Assembly: GCA_903909605.1 (NCBI GenBank)
Contig: CAIVWH010000019.1
Coordinates: 1-60,779, forward strand
DNA length: 60,779 nucleotides
Origin: an uncultured Micrococcales bacterium
GTDB taxonomy: Bacteria > Actinomycetota > Actinomycetes > Actinomycetales > Microbacteriaceae
Reading direction: 5' to 3'
Shown: positions 8,639 to 19,529 of the stretch, piece after piece
Numbering within the stretch: position 1 is the stretch's first letter
Layout: the number at the start of each line of letters is the position of its first letter
Translations under genes and position numbers: made by a program
The notes under the pieces: model-generated
Told to the model about the DNA's origin: nothing
What the model saw: the letters and a program-made list of their open reading frames with translations, nothing else
Databases searched by the model: none

Positions 8639-8699
8639 GCGTTACTACTCCGTAATTATTGGATTTCCGACCCTCGGGCCAGAGCTGGTTTAAGCCTAT

Positions 8700-8705
8700 T
8701 AGGTT
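8700..8705 (+). promoter_or_regulatory. Candidate -10 box of the amylase gene (leaderless start)
   Basis: TAGGTT ends 6 bases before ATG 8712, and no Shine-Dalgarno is present, the arrangement of a leaderless transcript. The -35 region is not convincing. Confidence 0.4.
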
Positions 8706-8711
8706 TGAGCC

Positions 8712-10148
8712 ATGAGCCTACGTATGCCTAAAGTCGCCACCTTCGCGGCCCTAATCGCCACCACTGCCCTTTTGCTCTCAGGATGCTCGGGACAGAGTTT
8801 CCCGGCAGCAAAGCCGATCACCACCGCCGATGTTGGCGTGCAGATGCACATGTGGCCATTCGATTCGCTAGCCACCGAGTGTTCGACCCTGGCCAAGGAT
8901 GGCTACAGCTGGGTTCTGGTGTCGCCACCCGAAGAAGACATCATGGGTCAGGAGTGGTGGGATCACTATCAGCCGGTCTCATACAAGATTGGCTCTAGCC
9001 TCGGCACCGAGAAGCAATTCAAGAACATGGTCACCAGCTGCAACAAAGCTGGCGTTCAAGTTGTGGTCGACGTGGTGCTCAACCACATGACCGCAGACCG
9101 CACCGGCGGTCAGGGCTTCCTCGGTTCGAAATACACCAAGTATGACTACCCGGGCCTTTACACCAACACCGACTTCCACACCTGCCCAACCGGAGTAGAC
9201 CAAATCACCGACTACTCGAACGTTGTTGAAGTTCAGCAGTGTGAGCTGCTCGGCCTTGCCGATCTGAACACCGGCTCGGGATCGGTGCGTGACAAAGAGG
9301 CAAACTTCCTGAAGTCGATGCGCGCGATGGGAGTCGCCGGATTCCGCATCGATGCTGCAAAGCACATCGCCGCATCCGAGTTGAAGCAAATCACCGACCA
9401 ACTGCCGAGCGATACTTTCTGGGTCGACGAAGTTATCGGCGACATTCCACCTCAGGCCGACTACTACGCGTTTGGAAATGTCTTCTCGTTTGATTGGGTC
9501 ACGCAGATGCACAACATCTTCGGCTCATCGGGCTTGCTGGGCGGCTCGGCCGACGCAAACTACTTCAAGCTGCTTTCTCCGAGCGACAAGACCGTGACCA
9601 TGGTTTCGAACCACGACACCGAGCGCAACGGCAGCGCCATCACTTACAACTGGGGCCCGCAGTATTTGCTGGCATCGGCATTCACTCTGGCCGTGCCCTA
9701 TGGCAAGCCGATGATGTACTCGAGCTATGCCTTCAACGACAACGATGCCGGCCCGCTGACCGACCCGAGCGGCTTTGAGCTGCCCGCCAGCTGCGTGGCC
9801 AACCCCGGCCCGAACCACGCGAGCTACCCGAATGGCCAATGGGTTTGCCAGCACAACTGGGCAGGCATCGTCGGCATGATCGCCTTCCACAAGGCCGTGG
9901 GCAACGCAGACTTTGCCAACATCTTCCAAGACAAGGATGCCTATGGCTTCGGACGCGGAAACAAGGGCTACATTCTGTTCAACACCGGCACCAGCGCCTA
10001 CAGCGGCAAGGTTCAGACCGGGCTCGCCGCAGGCAACTACACCGACAGAATCGGCGGTGGCACCATCACCGTGAACACGGATGGCACCATCGACGCCAAG
10101 TTGAGTTCGTGGAGCGCCCTGGCGATTGACGTGAAGGGCAAGAACTAG
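8712..10148 (+). CDS. Alpha-amylase family (GH13) lipoprotein
   Basis: Predicted exported alpha-glucan hydrolase of 478 residues. A signal peptide ends in the lipobox LLSG-Cys25, so the enzyme should be lipid-anchored outside the membrane. All four GH13 regions are present: DVVLNH (120-125), GFRIDAAKH with nucleophile Asp214, VDEVIGD with acid Glu240, and VSNHDTE with His301-Asp302. VSPPEEDIMG followed by EWWDHYQPVSYKI resembles Streptomyces secreted alpha-amylases (GH13_32 type). After the barrel, residues about 395-478 form the C-terminal beta domain; no starch-binding module follows. It would let the cell trim starch or glycogen at its surface. Substrate preference is inferred. Confidence 0.92.
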   Translation: MSLRMPKVATFAALIATTALLLSGCSGQSFPAAKPITTADVGVQMHMWPFDSLATECSTLAKDGYSWVLVSPPEEDIMGQEWWDHYQPVSYKIGSSLGTEKQFKNMVTSCNKAGVQVVVDVVLNHMTADRTGGQGFLGSKYTKYDYPGLYTNTDFHTCPTGVDQITDYSNVVEVQQCELLGLADLNTGSGSVRDKEANFLKSMRAMGVAGFRIDAAKHIAASELKQITDQLPSDTFWVDEVIGDIPPQADYYAFGNVFSFDWVTQMHNIFGSSGLLGGSADANYFKLLSPSDKTVTMVSNHDTERNGSAITYNWGPQYLLASAFTLAVPYGKPMMYSSYAFNDNDAGPLTDPSGFELPASCVANPGPNHASYPNGQWVCQHNWAGIVGMIAFHKAVGNADFANIFQDKDAYGFGRGNKGYILFNTGTSAYSGKVQTGLAAGNYTDRIGGGTITVNTDGTIDAKLSSWSALAIDVKGKN

Positions 10149-10177
10149 CCGAGCTAGATCTAGGGGCTTTTGGCTAG
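10145..10177. terminator. Possible bidirectional terminator between convergent genes
   Basis: CTAGCC (10145-10150) and GGCTAG (10172-10177) are inverted around a loop that contains the perfect 10-bp palindrome CTAGATCTAG (10154-10163) and a short run TTTT. It fills the 25-base gap between the amylase and the ABC exporter stops and overlaps both ends. Stems are weak, so termination is only plausible. Confidence 0.4.
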
Positions 10178-11979
10178 GCCAGCGAGTCGCGCCAGGCTTT
10201 ATGCATCTTGGCGAACTTGCCGGTTCCGGCAATGAGTTTTGCCGGGGCATCGTCTTCGATGATGCGGCCGTGTTCCATGACCAGCACGCGATCGGCAATC
10301 GATACAGTCGAGAGTCGGTGCGCGATGATGATTGCGGTTCTGCCCTTGAGCAGCGTCTGCAATCCGTGTTGAACCAAACGCTCGCTCGGAATATCCAGTG
10401 ACGCGGTTGCCTCATCCAAGATGAGCACTGCAGGGTCGGCGATGAACGCACGCGCGAACGAAATCAACTGACGCTGACCGGCAGACACACGGCCGCCGCG
10501 CTTGTTGACGTCGGTTTGGTAGCCATCTGGCAGCGACATGATGAACTCATGAACGCCAACCGCCTTGGCCGCGGCCATGATTTCGTCGCTGGATGCATCG
10601 GGCTTACCGAGTGCTATGTTGTCGCTGATGGTGCCGGCAAACAGGTATGCCTCTTGGGTGACCATCACGATTGCGCGACGCAGGTCGTCGTTTGCAATCT
10701 TGCGCAGGTCGTGACCATCGAGCGCGACGGTTCCGGCGCTTGGGTCGTAGAAACGCGAGACCAGCTTGGCGAGCGTCGACTTGCCGGCGCCGGTGGTGCC
10801 AACCAGTGCGATGGTCTGACCGGCCGGGATGTGCAAATTGAAGTCGGGCAAGATCGTCTTGCCGTTTGAATAGTGGAACTCGACGTTGTCGAAGTCGAGC
10901 GCACCCTTAGGCTCGGCAAGCACATCCGGGTGGGTTGGCTCGGGCACCGTTGGGTCTTCTTCGAGTACGCCCGAGACCTTCTCGAGCCCCGAGTTGGCCG
11001 ACTGGTAAGCGTTGTAGAACTGGGCGATGTTCTCCATCGGGTCGAAAAAGCGCTTGGTGTAGAGGATGGCGCCGGTCAGCAGACCAATCGAGAAGTCGCC
11101 GTGCATGGCCCGCATGCCGCCAAACAGCAGCACCGCTGCCACGGTGATGTTGCCGATCATGGTCAGGCCCGGGTCGTAGATTCCGAAGATCTGAATCACC
11201 TTGGCGTTGATGCTGCGGTAGTCCTCGACCAGAACGTTGTAGTCATCCTGGTTGCGCTTTTCTTTGCGGAAAGCCTTGACCGCACGGATGCCGGTCATGG
11301 TCTCGACAAAGTGCACGATCAGCTTGGCTGAGGCCACGCGACTCTTGCGGTACCAGAACTTGGTTTGCTTCTGGAACCAGCGAGTCAGAATTGCCAGCGG
11401 AACAAAGGCGAAAAGCAAAATTAGGAACGACTGGAAGTCGAGCGAGGCAAGCGCGATGCCAGTAAAAATCATGTAGATGATGCCGGCGACCATTTCGTTG
11501 CCACCGGTGTCGAGCAACTCTTTGATCGAGTCGATGTCGTTGGTCTGACGCGAGATGACGCGGCCCGAGGTGTACTTCTCGTGGAACTCGAGTGAGAGCA
11601 TCTGAGTGTGGCGGAACAGTCGATCGCGCAACTGGAACAGCACGGCCTGGTTGGTGCGCTGTGCGTAAACCAGGAAGAACGAAGTTGTGGCAGCCGAACC
11701 GATTGCACAAATCAGATAGGCACCGGCGGTGAGCCAAGCCAGCTTCATGTCGCCCTTGATTGCCGCGGGCAGTGCGCGGTCGATTGCGAAAGTGATCAGA
11801 CCTGGGCCGACAACGCGAAGCGCCTGCGACACCAGCACCATGAAGAACGAGCCGACCAAGCGAAGGCGAATGCCTCGGATTAGCGAGAACAGCAGTCGCA
11901 GCGAACGGCGGCGAACCTCGCGAGATTGCTGCTTGTTGAGATCAACGTTGTCTTCGTTGTTTACGCCCTGCATGCTCAT
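10174..11979 (-). CDS. ABC exporter half-transporter, subunit with intact Walker B glutamate
   Basis: 601-residue fusion of a six-helix exporter domain (about 35-325) and an ATPase domain (about 360-601). Walker A is GTTGAGKS (394-401), the Q-loop has Gln442 (VTQEAYLF), Walker B ends ILDE with catalytic Glu523, and the H-loop is AHRLST. Its ABC signature is VSAGQ (498-502) instead of LSGGQ. ATG 11979 overlaps the stop of the upstream half-transporter (ATGA), so the two form a heterodimer in one operon. As in TM287/288-type exporters, this subunit has the canonical catalytic residues and gives a deviant signature to the degenerate site. Substrate unknown; multidrug or lipid export is usual for the family. 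Confidence 0.93.
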   Translation of the reverse strand: MSMQGVNNEDNVDLNKQQSREVRRRSLRLLFSLIRGIRLRLVGSFFMVLVSQALRVVGPGLITFAIDRALPAAIKGDMKLAWLTAGAYLICAIGSAATTSFFLVYAQRTNQAVLFQLRDRLFRHTQMLSLEFHEKYTSGRVISRQTNDIDSIKELLDTGGNEMVAGIIYMIFTGIALASLDFQSFLILLFAFVPLAILTRWFQKQTKFWYRKSRVASAKLIVHFVETMTGIRAVKAFRKEKRNQDDYNVLVEDYRSINAKVIQIFGIYDPGLTMIGNITVAAVLLFGGMRAMHGDFSIGLLTGAILYTKRFFDPMENIAQFYNAYQSANSGLEKVSGVLEEDPTVPEPTHPDVLAEPKGALDFDNVEFHYSNGKTILPDFNLHIPAGQTIALVGTTGAGKSTLAKLVSRFYDPSAGTVALDGHDLRKIANDDLRRAIVMVTQEAYLFAGTISDNIALGKPDASSDEIMAAAKAVGVHEFIMSLPDGYQTDVNKRGGRVSAGQRQLISFARAFIADPAVLILDEATASLDIPSERLVQHGLQTLLKGRTAIIIAHRLSTVSIADRVLVMEHGRIIEDDAPAKLIAGTGKFAKMHKAWRDSLA

Positions 11980-13736
11980 CGCTTATTCGCCTCCTCTTCG
12001 ATGCTCGAAATGACGTGACGGTAGTGCTCGTTGGTGGCAAGCAGTTCGCTGTGCTTGCCGACTGCGGTGATGCGGCCATCCTCGAGCAGGGCAACGCGGT
12101 CTGCGAGCATCACGGTCGATGGGCGGTGCGCGACAATCAGCGCGGTGGTGCTCTTGAGCACCGTGCGCAGTGCGTCTTCAACCATGGCTTCGGTGTCGAC
12201 GTCGAGCGCGCTCAGTGGGTCGTCTAGCACCAACACGGATGGACGTGCCGCCACCGCTCGGGCAAGGGCCAGGCGCTGGCGCTGTCCGCCAGACAGGCTG
12301 AGGCCCTCCTCGCCAATCTTGGTGTCCAGGCCATCTGGCAGGTCATAGACGAAGTGCGCCTGAGCGATCTCGAGGGCCTGCTTCAGGTCGGCATCGCTGG
12401 CATCTGGGCGGCCGAGCAAAACATTGTCGCGAACGCTCGACGAAAACAGCGTGGCATCTTCGAAGGCCATGGCGATGTGCTGGCGCAGCTCCTCGCGAGT
12501 GAGGTCACGCACGTCTACCCCGTCGAGCTCAATCGAGCCGGCGGTTGCGTCATAGAGACGAGTGGTTAGCGCGGTGAGCGTGGTCTTGCCGCAACCGGTG
12601 ATTCCGATGAGCGCAATCGACTCGCCAGGCTGAATCTCAAGGTCGACTCCCTTTAGTAGGTCAGCCTGATCCTCAGGGGCATCCGGATACTTGAAGTGCA
12701 CATCCTTGAAAACCAAGCGACCCTGCGGGTTCTCGATGTGCTTCGGGTGTTCTGGGTCTGCGATGTCGACGTTGGTGTCGATGACTTCGAAGAAGCGCTC
12801 GACCGCGGTCTTTGCATCCAAGGTCATCGAAATGAAGAAGCCGATTGATTCGGTTGGCCAGGTGAGCACGCGCGCGGTTGCAAAGAACGCAACGAGGCCA
12901 CCGATGGTGAGTTGGTTTTGCGAAACGAGATAAATGCCAACCAGCATCGAAACGCCAACCGCGGTTTCGGGAATCATGATCAGGTAGAGCCAAAGGCTCG
13001 CGATCATGCGAGCCTTCTTGAGCTCGGTGCTGCGCAACGCGTTCGCATCGCGAGCAAATTTGTCTGCAAAGAAGTTGCCGCGACCGAATGCCTTCAAAAC
13101 ACGGATGCCGTGCACCGCTTCTTCGACCGAGGTGGCCAGATCGCCGGCCTGGTCTTGCGACTGACGTGCGACCCGGTGGTATTCGGTTTCAAACTTGAAA
13201 CCCTTGAACCAAATTGGAATCGAGGTGACGATGAAGATTGCGCCGAGAATCCAGTGATACGAGCACAGGATGACCAGACCGACCACAATCGTGATCACGT
13301 TCGAAACCATCAGCACCAGCCCGAACGAAAGCCAGCGACGAATCAGGCTGAGGTCTCCGGTAACTCGGCTGAGCAGCTGACCGCTTGGCCACTTGTCGTG
13401 AAAACCGACCTCGAGGTCTTGCAACTTGGCATAGAGCGAGCGGCGAAGTCCGGCCTCGACGTGGGTGCCAGGGGTCAGCACCAGCCAGCGACGAAGCAGC
13501 ACGAAGGTTGCCTCGCCGATGCCCAGAACGAGCACGGCAATGACGCCCGGGATGAGAGCCGAAACCGACGGATTGGTCTTTAGGTTGTTGACGATGCCGC
13601 TGAGAAAGGTGGGCACCGTGAGTGCCAATAGCTGGGTGCTGAGGGCGGCCACAATGCCGAGGATTACTCGGGGAAGGGCTCGTTTCGCGTAGGGGAAAAT
13701 GCGCAACAGGGTAGCCACTGTGCCGCGATTGTTCAC
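11976..13736 (-). CDS. ABC exporter half-transporter, subunit with degenerate catalytic residues
   Basis: 586-residue membrane-ATPase fusion with six helices (about 20-310) and an ATPase domain (about 340-586). Walker A is GITGCGKT (378-385) and the signature LSGGQ (481-485) is canonical, but Walker B reads LVLDD, putting Asp506 in place of the catalytic Glu, and the Q-loop Gln is replaced by Glu426 (AFEDATLF). The H-loop is AHRPST. Paired with the next gene this predicts one active and one degenerate ATP site. GTG 13736 is the first usable start; no strong ribosome site is seen. First gene of the pair. Confidence 0.93.
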   Translation of the reverse strand: MNNRGTVATLLRIFPYAKRALPRVILGIVAALSTQLLALTVPTFLSGIVNNLKTNPSVSALIPGVIAVLVLGIGEATFVLLRRWLVLTPGTHVEAGLRRSLYAKLQDLEVGFHDKWPSGQLLSRVTGDLSLIRRWLSFGLVLMVSNVITIVVGLVILCSYHWILGAIFIVTSIPIWFKGFKFETEYHRVARQSQDQAGDLATSVEEAVHGIRVLKAFGRGNFFADKFARDANALRSTELKKARMIASLWLYLIMIPETAVGVSMLVGIYLVSQNQLTIGGLVAFFATARVLTWPTESIGFFISMTLDAKTAVERFFEVIDTNVDIADPEHPKHIENPQGRLVFKDVHFKYPDAPEDQADLLKGVDLEIQPGESIALIGITGCGKTTLTALTTRLYDATAGSIELDGVDVRDLTREELRQHIAMAFEDATLFSSSVRDNVLLGRPDASDADLKQALEIAQAHFVYDLPDGLDTKIGEEGLSLSGGQRQRLALARAVAARPSVLVLDDPLSALDVDTEAMVEDALRTVLKSTTALIVAHRPSTVMLADRVALLEDGRITAVGKHSELLATNEHYRHVISSIEEEANKR

Positions 13737-13831
13737 TTCATTACCTAACTGCCTGGCGGGGGATTTATTCCGGCCAAGCCCTCCAGCCTAAGGGAGTTGA
13801 CGCCCGCAAACCGGCTACCCGACGGCCTTTC

Positions 13832-15484
13832 CTAGTGGAAGAAGTGGCGCTCTCCGGTGAAATACATGGTGATTCCGGCTTGCTCGGCGGCCTCGATAAC
13901 CTCGGCATCGCGCTTCGATCCACCGGGCTGAACCACGGCTTTCACGCCGCCGTCGATGAGCACCTGAAGGCCATCCTTGAACGGGAAGAATGCGTCGCTG
14001 GCGGCAACCGAACCGCGCGAACGAGACTCTGCGCGCGAGATTGCGAGCTTGCACGAATCGACCCGGTTGACCTGGCCCATGCCGACACCAACCGATGCCC
14101 CGCCGCTAGCAAGCAGAATCGCGTTCGACTTCACCGCGCGGCAGGCGCGCCAGGCAAACTCGAGGTCGCGCATGGTTTCCGGGTCTGCGTTCTTGCCGGC
14201 AACGAGTTTCCATCCGGTGGTGTTGAACCCGCTGAATACATCTGGCTGCTGCACGAGCAAACCGCCAGAGATCTGCTTGACCTCAAACTCTTCGCGCGCA
14301 TAACCTGCAGGCAATTCAAGGATGCGCAAATCCGACTTCTTCAAAAGAATCTGCAGCGCCTCCAGCTCGTAGCCAGGAGCCACGATGACCTCGGTGAAAA
14401 TTGGTGAGATCTGCTTTGCCATCTCAACCGTGACAAGTCGGTTAGCCGCAATCACTCCACCGAACGCGCTCATTGGGTCGCACAGGTGCGCCTTTGCGTG
14501 TGCATCGGCAATCGGGTCTGCGCTGTTTGGGTCACCGATTGCAATGCCGCAAGGGTTCGCGTGCTTGATAATCGCAACGGCCGGCTCGGTGAAGTCGAAT
14601 GCTGCACGGAGCGCGGCATCCGCATCCACGTAGTTGTTGTAAGACATCTCTTTGCCACCGAGCAAACGTGCCTGAGCTATGCCTGCAACAGCGTCGCTCG
14701 CGCTGTTGCGATAGATAGCAGCGGCCTGGTGAGAGTTTTCGCCATAGCGAAGCACGCTGGCGAGTTCGCCACCGGCCGAGAACTTTGCAGGGAAGCCAGG
14801 GTTCTTGCTTGCTGCATCGCCAGTCTGATCGGCAGCGCGACGCCAGTCTGCATCGAGCTCGCCGGCCAGCCAGCCAGCCACGGCCGCATCGTAGCGAGCC
14901 GTGTGGCTAAAGGCCGCCAGGGCCAAGGCCTTGCGCTGAGCAAGCGTGGTGCCGCCCTGCTCGAGTGCCGCGATGACCTCGCCGTAGCGGCCGGGCTCGA
15001 CCACGATGGCAACGTTCGCGTGGTTCTTGGCACTGGCGCGAACCATTGCCGGGCCACCGATGTCAATCTGGTCAACCACTGAATCGCCCTTTGCGCCAGA
15101 CTGCACGGTCTGCACGAATGGGTAAAGGTTCACCACGACGAGTTCGAACGGCTGAATCTCGAGTTCACGCAGCTGCTGCTCATGAGCAATCAGACGCATA
15201 TCGGCAAGCAGGCCGCCGTGAATCTTTGGATGCAGGGTCTTCACGCGGCCATCGAGCGACTCGGGAAAACCAGTGACCTCAGAAACCTCAACAACCTGGA
15301 TGCCCGCAGCAGCAATCGTCTTTGCGGTCGAGCCGGTCGACACCAGTTCGACACCGTGCGCGTTCAGCGCAGTGGCCAATTCGATCAGACCGGTTTTGTC
15401 TGAAACAGAAAGAAGCGCGCGCTTGATTGCCACGCGGTCGAAGTGTCGGTAGTCGGCCGGTGAGTGCGGGTTAGTCGCTGCCAT
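13832..15484 (-). CDS. purH: Bifunctional AICAR transformylase / IMP cyclohydrolase
   Basis: Catalyses the last two steps to IMP: formylation of AICAR with 10-formyl-THF, then ring closure. Start set at ATG 15484 (550 residues, MAATNPHSP) because AAGGA lies 5 bases upstream; the ATG at 15490 overlaps that site. The N-terminal MGS-like cyclohydrolase domain (about 18-160) has [17 protein letters not shown] and [13 protein letters not shown]; the C-terminal transformylase domain has [18 protein letters not shown] and [10 protein letters not shown]. It overlaps the end of purN by 14 bases. Confidence 0.97.
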   Translation of the reverse strand: MAATNPHSPADYRHFDRVAIKRALLSVSDKTGLIELATALNAHGVELVSTGSTAKTIAAAGIQVVEVSEVTGFPESLDGRVKTLHPKIHGGLLADMRLIAHEQQLRELEIQPFELVVVNLYPFVQTVQSGAKGDSVVDQIDIGGPAMVRASAKNHANVAIVVEPGRYGEVIAALEQGGTTLAQRKALALAAFSHTARYDAAVAGWLAGELDADWRRAADQTGDAASKNPGFPAKFSAGGELASVLRYGENSHQAAAIYRNSASDAVAGIAQARLLGGKEMSYNNYVDADAALRAAFDFTEPAVAIIKHANPCGIAIGDPNSADPIADAHAKAHLCDPMSAFGGVIAANRLVTVEMAKQISPIFTEVIVAPGYELEALQILLKKSDLRILELPAGYAREEFEVKQISGGLLVQQPDVFSGFNTTGWKLVAGKNADPETMRDLEFAWRACRAVKSNAILLASGGASVGVGMGQVNRVDSCKLAISRAESRSRGSVAASDAFFPFKDGLQVLIDGGVKAVVQPGGSKRDAEVIEAAEQAGITMYFTGERHFFH

Positions 15485-16100
15485 GTGCATCCTTGTTTGT
15501 TGATTGGTGCAACCGAGCGATGTTGCTCAGTGAAATCTTGTGCTGGCCAATCTGCTTCACCACGTCGACAAGCAGCGCGCGCTCGACCACCTTGATGCGC
15601 TCATGCAAATCGTGCTCGCTGTCATCGGCGTGAATGGCGACTCGCTCCTGCGCGATCTGCGGGCCGGTGTCGACTCCCTCGTCGACGATGTGAATGGTCA
15701 CGCCGGTCTCGGTTGCCCCGGCGACGAGTGCATCGCGAACCGCGTGGCCACCCGGAAACAGCGGCAACAAACTCGGATGGGTGTTGATGAGTTTCGGGGT
15801 GAGTGCGCGCACGAAGTTCGACGGCAGAATGCGCATGAAGCCGGCAAGCACGGTCAGGTCTGGCTTGAAGAAGTTGATGTTCTCGAGCAGCATCTCGGCC
15901 CAGGCCTCGCGGCTGGCAAAGGACTGTGGGCTGACCACGAAGGTCGGCACACCGAACAGCTCGGCGTGGGCCAGGCCATCGCAGGGGTTGTCGGCTCCGA
16001 CGGCCAGGATGCGCATGCCGTTTCGCGGGTCGTCGGCGGCTTCTAGCAGGGCTCGCAGGTTCGAGCCTGCACCAGAGATGAGAACCACGAGCGACAGCAC
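15471..16100 (-). CDS. purN: Phosphoribosylglycinamide formyltransferase
   Basis: PurN formylates GAR using 10-formyl-THF, the third step of purine synthesis. 209 residues with [10 protein letters not shown] at the N terminus binding phosphate, the catalytic segment [13 protein letters not shown], and Asp in [13 protein letters not shown]. Start GTG 16100 has no Shine-Dalgarno; TAAACT lies 6 bases before it, so the transcript may be leaderless and begin here. The order perM-purN-purH on one strand matches mycobacteria. Confidence 0.96.
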   Translation of the reverse strand: MLSLVVLISGAGSNLRALLEAADDPRNGMRILAVGADNPCDGLAHAELFGVPTFVVSPQSFASREAWAEMLLENINFFKPDLTVLAGFMRILPSNFVRALTPKLINTHPSLLPLFPGGHAVRDALVAGATETGVTIHIVDEGVDTGPQIAQERVAIHADDSEHDLHERIKVVERALLVDVVKQIGQHKISLSNIARLHQSTNKDAHGSD

Positions 16101-16106
16101 CCCTCA

Positions 16107-16112
16107 AGTTTA
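16107..16112 (-). promoter_or_regulatory. Candidate -10 box of purN (leaderless start)
   Basis: Minus-strand TAAACT is followed by TGAGGG and then the GTG start of purN. No good -35 is visible. If real, purN-purH has its own promoter independent of perM. Confidence 0.4.
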
Positions 16113-16138
16113 AGCGCTGAGGGCCGCGCCAATTCGCA

Positions 16139-17392
16139 CTAGCGGCGAAGCAGCGGGTGGTCTGCCTTGTCTGGTTTTGCCGAATAGAACGAGGTCAGGA
16201 AAGACGCGGCTGCCACCTCAACGAAGGCAACGACAAAGAGGATCAACGAGTTCACGCCTGCGGTCTGGAATCGACCTGGGCCGAAACCACCGGATGCGAG
16301 CCAGCCGACCACTGCCAGCTCGGTCGCCGCAACGAATGCGATAGCCAGGCCGAGAGTTAGCGCCGAGGCGAGCGGGGTCGCGAACTCGTAGCGAACATCG
16401 CGGGCATGATCGCGCACCCAAACCGTTGCGAGAAACGCAAGCACCAGTGGCACAACCACGGCAACCATGCCGAATGCGAAACTGCCCTGCGGCAGAACCG
16501 CAAGCATCGGCACAATTGGCAATGGGCCGGCCGCCGATGCAACCGGTGAAAACAGCGAGCCCGCGCCGATAATGAAACCAGAACCGGTGAACCAGGATGC
16601 GGCCCAGACCACCAAGTTCGGCATCAGTGCAATTTGCCCGAGAGTGAGCAACAGGCCACCGAAAACGGCAACGTGGATGCTCTCATAAAAAGTGATGACG
16701 TTGATCCAGTTGAACAGCACCAGAATTCCGATGGCAATTGCCGAGACGGCAAACAACCCAACCACGATTGCGGTGCCGGCGCGCCAAGCGGGAGACCAAA
16801 CCACTCTTGCCCACCAGGGCAGATTTTCGAATCGGGTTTCGAACCAGCTGCGGATCTGAATTCGCTCCGGCGCCTGAACCTGACGGCTTACTCCGTAGAT
16901 CGGCTTTGGTTCACCGATGGTCGAACCGAGCACTAGAAATGCGCCGAAGAAAACGACGGGAACAATAAGCGCTGCCGCCGAATTCGGGCTGGCTGGGGCG
17001 AAGTCGGCCGAGCGAGTCAGTGCAAAGGTGACGGCTGCATACGCCCCGGCAGCCCCGAGCCAACCGGGCCAAATCGAAGGTGCTGCACTGAGTTTGCGAC
17101 CGAGACGGTAGCTGAGCCAGGCCAGGAACGCCGAGTAGGCCAGCGGCAACATCGAAATGGTGAAGCCCGTAAAGGTCAGTCCGGCAAACTGCCCGGCAGC
17201 AACATCCAGGGGAACCCCCTGCGCCAGCAGCCAAAGATCAACGGCACTGCGATAGGCAACCAGGATATTGGTCATGCCGTTTTGCTCGATCAGCCACAAA
17301 AGGAAAAGCGGCACCACAAGCACACCGAGGCCAATGGCCATAACGGTGAGCGCCTGTAGTGCCCCTACCCCAGCAGTCAGTCGACGGTTCAC
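16139..17392 (-). CDS. perM: DUF6350 / PerM-like integral membrane protein
   Basis: 417-residue polytopic membrane protein with roughly ten hydrophobic helices and one longer hydrophilic loop near residues 155-190 (KPIYGVSRQVQAPERIQIRS). Its place between sucD and purN is that of mycobacterial PerM (Rv0955), a protein tied to cell division under stress; sequence features (GLTFTGFTISMLPLAYSAFLA near residue 70) fit that family. Start GTG 17392, 6 bases after the sucD stop. The symbol rests largely on synteny and membrane topology. No catalytic motif is apparent. Confidence 0.75.
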   Translation of the reverse strand: MNRRLTAGVGALQALTVMAIGLGVLVVPLFLLWLIEQNGMTNILVAYRSAVDLWLLAQGVPLDVAAGQFAGLTFTGFTISMLPLAYSAFLAWLSYRLGRKLSAAPSIWPGWLGAAGAYAAVTFALTRSADFAPASPNSAAALIVPVVFFGAFLVLGSTIGEPKPIYGVSRQVQAPERIQIRSWFETRFENLPWWARVVWSPAWRAGTAIVVGLFAVSAIAIGILVLFNWINVITFYESIHVAVFGGLLLTLGQIALMPNLVVWAASWFTGSGFIIGAGSLFSPVASAAGPLPIVPMLAVLPQGSFAFGMVAVVVPLVLAFLATVWVRDHARDVRYEFATPLASALTLGLAIAFVAATELAVVGWLASGGFGPGRFQTAGVNSLILFVVAFVEVAAASFLTSFYSAKPDKADHPLLRR

Positions 17393-17398
17393 GTGCGA

Positions 17399-18286
17399 CT
17401 AAAGGCTCTGAATAACCTCACGCATAAGCGCGGCGGTCTCGCTTGGAGTCTTGCCGACCTTCACGCCGCAAGCCTCGAATGCTTCCTTCTTTGCCTGTGC
17501 GGTTCCGGCCGAACCAGAAACGATTGCACCGGCGTGACCCATGGTCTTGCCCTCTGGTGCGGTGAAGCCCGCAACATATGCGACGACAGGCTTGGTCACG
17601 TGTGCCTTGATGTATGCAGCGGCCTTCTCTTCTGAGTCGCCACCGATCTCACCAATCAACACGATTGCCTTGGTCTCTGGGTCTGCTTCGAATGCGGCGA
17701 GCGCGTCGATGTGAGTGGTGCCGATAACTGGGTCGCCACCGATACCGATTGCGGTCGAGATGCCGATGTCGCGCAGCTCATACATCATCTGGTAGGTCAG
17801 GGTTCCCGACTTCGATACCAAACCGATTGGGCCAAAGCCCGCGATGTCGCTCGGGGTGATTCCCGCGTTCGACTTTCCTGGGCTGATGATGCCTGGGCAG
17901 TTCGGGCCGATCAAACGAGTCTTCTGCCCCTTGGCAACGTTGTATGCCCAAGCCGAAGCCGAGTCGTGAACCGGGATGCCCTCGGTGATTGCAACCGCCA
18001 GCGGAATCTCTGCGTCGATTGCCTCAACGATTGCCGCCTTTGCAAAGGCTGGTGGAACGAAGATGACCGAAACGTTTGCGCCGGTTGCGGCCATTGCCTC
18101 GGCAACGGTGCCGAATACTGGCAGCGACTTGCCCTCGACCTCGACGGTCTCGCCGGCCTTGCGTGGGTTCACGCCGCCAACGATGTTTGAGCCGCCCTTG
18201 AGCATACGGGTGGTGTGCTTCATGCCCTCGGCACCGGTCATGCCCTGAACGATGATCTTCGAGTTTTCGTTTAGAAAGATTGCCAT
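17399..18286 (-). CDS. sucD: Succinyl-CoA ligase [ADP-forming] subunit alpha
   Basis: Alpha subunit of succinyl-CoA synthetase, TCA-cycle substrate-level phosphorylation. ATG 18286 (295 residues, [18 protein letters not shown]) is preceded by AGGAG; the frame upstream to 18391 runs into sucC and is not coding. CoA-binding Rossmann domain at the N terminus; the phosphohistidine lies in [13 protein letters not shown] near the C terminus, and [11 protein letters not shown] is intact. It follows sucC by 19 bases. Confidence 0.96.
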   Translation of the reverse strand: MAIFLNENSKIIVQGMTGAEGMKHTTRMLKGGSNIVGGVNPRKAGETVEVEGKSLPVFGTVAEAMAATGANVSVIFVPPAFAKAAIVEAIDAEIPLAVAITEGIPVHDSASAWAYNVAKGQKTRLIGPNCPGIISPGKSNAGITPSDIAGFGPIGLVSKSGTLTYQMMYELRDIGISTAIGIGGDPVIGTTHIDALAAFEADPETKAIVLIGEIGGDSEEKAAAYIKAHVTKPVVAYVAGFTAPEGKTMGHAGAIVSGSAGTAQAKKEAFEACGVKVGKTPSETAALMREVIQSL

Positions 18287-18305
18287 TTTGTGTTTCTCCT
18301 CGCGC

Positions 18306-19466
18306 CTAGCGGTTTGCCAGCTCGGCGGCCTTGTCGGCAGCGTCGTCCATGGTGGCCACAACAGTGACCAGTGGGTGGTTGTAGTCGGCAAGGATGCGGC
18401 GACCCTCGTTCACGTTGTTGCCATCGAGACGAACAACCAGCGGCTTGGTTGCGCTTGCACCCAGGGTGTTCAGCGCTCCAACGATTCCGTTTGCAACTGC
18501 GTCACAGGCGGTGATTCCACCGAAGACATTTACGAAAACGCTCTTCACCTGTGGGTCGCCGAGAATAACGTCGAGGCCGGCAGCCATGACCTCAGCCGAA
18601 GCGCCACCGCCGATGTCTAGGAAGTTCGCTGGCTTCACGTGACCGTGGCGCTCGCCCGCGTAGGCAACGACATCCAAGGTCGACATAACCAGGCCGGCAC
18701 CGTTACCGATGATGCCAACTTCTCCGTCGAGCTTCACGTAGTTGAGGTCCATGGCCTTTGCCTTGGCCTCCAGTGGGTCGAGTGCGTCGCGCTCCATGTG
18801 CTCGCGCTCTGCGTGACGGAACTCGGCGTTGTCGTCGAGGCTGACCTTGCCATCGAGTGCCAGGATGTCGCCATCCTTGGTGAGCACAAGCGGGTTGACC
18901 TCAACGAGGGTTGCGTCCTCTTCAACGAAGACCTTGTAGAGAGTTACGAAAACTGGTGCGACCTTTGCGGCCATGGCGTCATCGAAGCCACCGGCCTTTG
19001 CGATCTCAAGGGCCTTGTGCAGATCGATGCCGTTGACTGCATCAACTGCAACCTTGGCCAGTGCATCCGGGCGCTCTTCAGCAAGCTGCTCGATCTCCAT
19101 GCCACCCTCAACGCTGCACAGCGAGAGGAAGGTGCGGTTCGATCGGTCGAGCAGAATCGAGAAGTAGTACTCCTTGTCGATTGCTGCACCCTGCGCGATC
19201 ATTACGCGCTTTACAACGTGACCCTTGATGTCGAGTCCGAGAATCTTCTCTGCGGCTTCTTTAGCCTCGGCTGGGTTGTGCGCCAGCTTCACGCCGCCGG
19301 CCTTGCCGCGACCACCGGTCTTGACCTGTGCCTTGACGACTACGGTGCCGCCAATCTTGGCTGCTGCGGCCTCTGCCTCTGCCGGGGTGTCTGCGGTTAG
19401 ACCCTGGAGGACTGGCACGCCGTGACGCTCGAACATGTCGCGCGCCTGATATTCAAATAGATCCAC
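18306..19466 (-). CDS. sucC: Succinyl-CoA ligase [ADP-forming] subunit beta
   Basis: 386-residue beta subunit with the ATP-grasp fold: [19 protein letters not shown] at the start, [15 protein letters not shown] lining the nucleotide site, [20 protein letters not shown] for metal binding, and a C-terminal CoA-ligase domain with [16 protein letters not shown] 19466 follows GGAA; the 63-base gap to pcrA is the likely promoter region. Forms the sucCD pair with the next gene and may continue into perM. Confidence 0.96.
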   Translation of the reverse strand: MDLFEYQARDMFERHGVPVLQGLTADTPAEAEAAAAKIGGTVVVKAQVKTGGRGKAGGVKLAHNPAEAKEAAEKILGLDIKGHVVKRVMIAQGAAIDKEYYFSILLDRSNRTFLSLCSVEGGMEIEQLAEERPDALAKVAVDAVNGIDLHKALEIAKAGGFDDAMAAKVAPVFVTLYKVFVEEDATLVEVNPLVLTKDGDILALDGKVSLDDNAEFRHAEREHMERDALDPLEAKAKAMDLNYVKLDGEVGIIGNGAGLVMSTLDVVAYAGERHGHVKPANFLDIGGGASAEVMAAGLDVILGDPQVKSVFVNVFGGITACDAVANGIVGALNTLGASATKPLVVRLDGNNVNEGRRILADYNHPLVTVVATMDDAADKAAELANR

Positions 19467-19529
19467 TTGATTGTTCCGTTCAAAATTCGGCTAACCCAGC
19501 AAGTCTAAGCCAGCAGGATGCGCGTGCCG

